64,000 nt of DNA from Parietaria judaica (Eukaryota > Streptophyta > Magnoliopsida > Rosales > Urticaceae): contig OX940862.1 in NCBI GenBank assembly GCA_954871525.1, positions 13,970,501-14,034,500 of the forward strand, given 5' to 3'. The notes under the pieces are model-generated. The model searched no databases and was not told where the DNA came from. It saw only the letters and a list, made by a program, of their open reading frames with translations. Positions 60,878 to 64,000 of this stretch are shown one piece after another (within the stretch, counting starts at the first letter, position 1; every line of letters begins with the position of its first letter). The translations under genes and the position numbers were made by a program.

Positions 60878-63800
60878 TCACAAAGGCCTCAAGAGCGGGT
60901 AATCTTCAAGCAATTCCCGCTCCGACAAGGTGTCATTTTCATTCTGCGGCGTCCACAAAACTTCCACCGCCTATAAATGCGAACATATATCCTCATGGAA
61001 ATTCAAACACGGATAACGAAATAACAAAAATACAAAGAGAAGAAAGTTGGGTCTTACAAGTATTTTGCTCGTCGGAATGGAGCCTAGCTTCTGAAGGGCG
61101 TCTTTCAAATCCTTACCGCCGTTGATGACAGGGAGCTTGTGTACTCCTTCAGCAGCCACCAAAACTGTTATCTGCAGAGATTCATTAAATCGAAAATTAT
61201 AATTTTTCTATTGCATTTTGATCCTTTTAAGAACGAACTACTAGGTTTACCAATCTACAGATACGAGATATAACCAAAAAAACAAATCACGATTAAAATG
61301 TGCCATCATATTGTTACCCTAATCTAGAAAACCCAAATCCCATAATTACAAATGAAATACCAACAATACCCATAATTTAATTAAAAGCATAATAGAAAAG
61401 TTAATTAAAAATATGCTAATAATAGACTGATTATTCCCTTAAAACCTCCTTCGGTAACGCAACAACAGCTTATCCAAATCAAAGGATACTTGTAATAATT
61501 TCTTGACTATATTACTTAAAAAAATCGAGCAATTTAAAAGACCCAGGCTAATAATCAAACTCGAACAATCACTATTCGGTCAAAGGGAATTCACCAAGAC
61601 GCGAATCCCCTTTATTCTTTATTTTACGAATCATGAAAAACAAATTATCGACCTTTCTCTTCATGCATTGATGTAAAGGGAAAATAATCCTAAACATAAC
61701 ATGAAAAATCATGAAGGCTATCCCTATGTGCCTAATATATGAATTTAGGTCCAAAATCCTATTATTATATATTACCCGAATAGCCCTTAATAGAAAAAAC
61801 ATAAATATACATGATATCATAAAGGTCTATCGTAACTTCTCTCAGGCTGCTGGACTAAAGACATTGCAATCAATTAATTACTCAACCAAAATGAAAAAAA
61901 AAAAAACGAGTCAACAACAGATTTACTACGTAGCACATGTGGAAAGGTAAATTGTTACGACCCAAAATCGTTCTGAAACGGGAGCAACGGGGCCAAACCT
62001 TCAGCGGCCCAATCTCTCCTCTTTTGAGAGAGATTAAACGTAGTGACAGATTATTGGCCAACTCTTTCATTAACTTGAGGTCTCTTAAACAGACCAAAAC
62101 ATTACAAGCTAACGGACCGGGCTAGGCCTGAAAACATAAAGCCTGTACCATAATTAAGCAAACTATAAAGATACTTAAACGACATAATCAAATAACAAAA
62201 AAATAAATAAAATATCCTAAATTACTTAATTAATTGAAGACAGTAATGCATTGTACGCATATAACAATAATCTAACTTGAGGTGAACTTACCACAATGTA
62301 CTCATTGCTAAATCCGCTAGCCCTTTGGCTTGATGTGCTTTGCCTCTTGATATTGTTCACATTCACAAGAGTCTCTTCATCAAATTTTCCCCTTTCTTCA
62401 ATAGAAAGTTGATTAAACCGTTTTTCGCCGTCCTCCATGCTCCGTTTTACATCCGCCTACAAGTACATGAAAGACACAACTCATTTCCTCACCATTCCAA
62501 AGATTAAACTCCGTCACATTTATGTTCAATTCAATTTATATATGTTTCAATATAAATTGTCTTGTATGATTCGAACACTCAGAATGGAGAGATAAAGATT
62601 TCACAAACACATATAAAGATCCATAAGCTTGGTAAATAATTACATTATATCGTACTTAATTATGTCACAAACATCAGATTGAAGATATAAATCCACCCTT
62701 TAACTCTAATACAGCATATGCATTGGATTAATTTGTCAAAAAAACATATTTTTCACATAGTCTTGACTAAAATCACATAAGATGATCATTTAGAAGTCTT
62801 AGCCGTCCTATTTGATTGGTGTAAAATTCCTATTGAATATTATTGGGCGGTGTAACTCTAGAATTAGAGTTCGGGGTGTCGTTTATCAATCAAGCATTCT
62901 CCTTCCGGGTTAATTATCAGTTTAAGTCCTATCATAATCCTATCGTAACTTACAGCCTCCGCAAAAAACAATCTTAATGCATCATGAACAGTAGTTAGTT
63001 ATTTAACTACCATGAGATATTTTGCACTAAACTACAAAAAAAATGCATAATATCGCATACAGTGAAGAAGAAAAAATCTCCGAAGATTCTAGGAAACTTA
63101 CAGATGAATAACCGGAAATGCAGTAGTCAGGATGCCGTAGCAAAGATAGTGTCGTCTCTGCAACCAAAACAAACTTTCTTTTACATATAATAGCAAAATC
63201 AATGCTATCAGAAAGCACACAATAATGCAGAAACACATCAACACTTATTTAATACGGGAATAAATCAAAGCCATTAAATGTTTCACCTGTCAATACATAG
63301 CTTAATCCCGCAGGAGTAGACGTATCTGCGGTTCCTGCAATGCGTTCAAGATCTCGTTGAAGTGCTCGTCCCATTCCCAACAACCCAACCTACAGAGAAG
63401 GGTGAAGTTGAGAGCAAGCAATACTCAGTACACTCATTATGCTCAATAAAACATAACATTAAACATAAAAGAATAACAATATTTCATATGATTGCAGTTT
63501 GTATTGGTGTTGTAGACTAATGATTGGACTAAGTGCTTGAATATCTTGTTAGGATTTTCGACCTAAATCTCTAAATTCAAAAATTGAGTAACAAATAAAG
63601 GAAAAAAGTATACACCAGGATTATAGTGCTTCGCTCTACTGGATTACACCTTCAATCTCGCTTTTTCTTTATTCCATGTAACCCTTTGCAAAAATAAGGG
63701 CTCAAGGCCATGTAAGCAAAAGATCCAAGGCGAAACAAAGTCGTGTGAAAAGTCTAAAATACCCTCGCTAGTTTCGTAAACAAGATTAGGCTTCGCACTA

Positions 63801-64000
63801 CGTAACTATTAACTCAAATGAATTATAACAGAGCAAATTCCTTCACTTGAATTACTAAGATATCAACCAATCCAATTTCATTGTTTTAAACTCTATACAT
63901 TTTAGCATTTCATCAAAGGAAGTTCTTCTCTTTGACCTACCTGAACCTTGAGAACGGTGGTTTTGTCAGTCGCCGTGAGGACGCTATCCTCGGACCTGTC
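60878..64000 (-). CDS. DUF1517 family protein, tandem copy 2, 5' part beyond window
   Basis: Exons are 64000-63941 (partial), 63389-63287, 63157-63102, 62456-62292, 61171-61058 and 60970-60878; the visible part encodes about 196 residues with phase intact throughout. It begins in DRSEDSVLTATDKTTVLKVQ and continues VGLLGMGRALQRDLERIAGT, TTLSLLRHPDYCISGYSS, KRSMEDGEKRFNQLSIEERG, SGFSNEYIVITVLVAAEGVH and AVEVLWTPQNENDTLSEREL, ending DYPLLRPL. This is the plant and cyanobacterial DUF1517 family; a member in Arabidopsis, FLAP1, is a plastid protein involved in fluctuating-light acclimation (recall), but which paralogue this is remains open. All donors and acceptors are canonical, in contrast to copy 1. 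The N-terminus lies outside the window. Confidence 0.88.

Noticed and set aside
61955..62115. Sequence starting TGTTACGACCC that could be an LTR end within DUF1517 copy 2 intron 4
   Set aside because: No second LTR, primer site or target duplication was found; left unassigned.

Overview
The window reads as nuclear DNA of a flowering plant, almost certainly a eudicot. It has AT-rich intergenic DNA, GC-richer exons split by GT-AG introns, plant-only gene families (DUF868, DUF1517, zeta-carotene desaturase, WNK kinase) and many non-autonomous DNA transposons. The species cannot be named from sequence alone.

Layout. 0-2 kb holds a truncated Emigrant-like element, a hairpin MITE and a decayed LINE RNase H domain. 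2.3-5.2 kb is an 11-exon NDR/NDL gene (minus). 5.8-8.0 kb has a 931-bp foldback MULE and an 808-bp hAT MITE. 12.2-13.1 kb is a single-exon DUF868 gene (minus). A compact cluster follows from 18.9 to 33.3 kb: ZDS (plus, 14 exons), DRT102-like isomerase/cupin (minus), DUF2358 protein (plus, 7 exons), rhamnogalacturonate lyase (minus, 2 exons) and a second DUF868 gene (minus). A near-perfect 448-bp hairpin MITE sits about 70 bp upstream of that last ATG. At 36-38 kb are a dead hAT transposase end and the RPS19 gene (plus, 4 exons). 38-50 kb is gene-poor: an Emigrant-like element, a 217-bp hAT MITE, a roughly 1.9-kb element with terminal inverted repeats around a minisatellite array, and a decayed copy of DUF1517 exon 1. 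50.4-53.3 kb is a WNK kinase (plus, 7 exons). 57.0-64.0 kb holds two tandem DUF1517 genes (minus): the first appears broken, the second looks intact but runs off the window.

Gene relationships. The genes do not form a pathway. From memory, DUF868, ZDS, DRT102, DUF2358 and WNK1 have neighbouring counterparts on Arabidopsis chromosome 3 (about AT3G04860 to AT3G04910), so the window looks like a conserved ancestral block expanded by repeats. Orientations alternate: ZDS and DRT102 converge, DRT102 and DUF2358 diverge across about 620 bp, and DUF2358 and the lyase converge.

All exon structures were read by hand from splice signals and family similarity, and reading phase was checked by summing exon lengths. 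The most unusual items are the minisatellite-bearing element at 42.8-44.7 kb, the promoter-proximal hairpin at 33.3 kb, a set of elements sharing a GCGGC-containing end, and the damaged DUF1517 duplicate together with its dispersed exon-1 relics.
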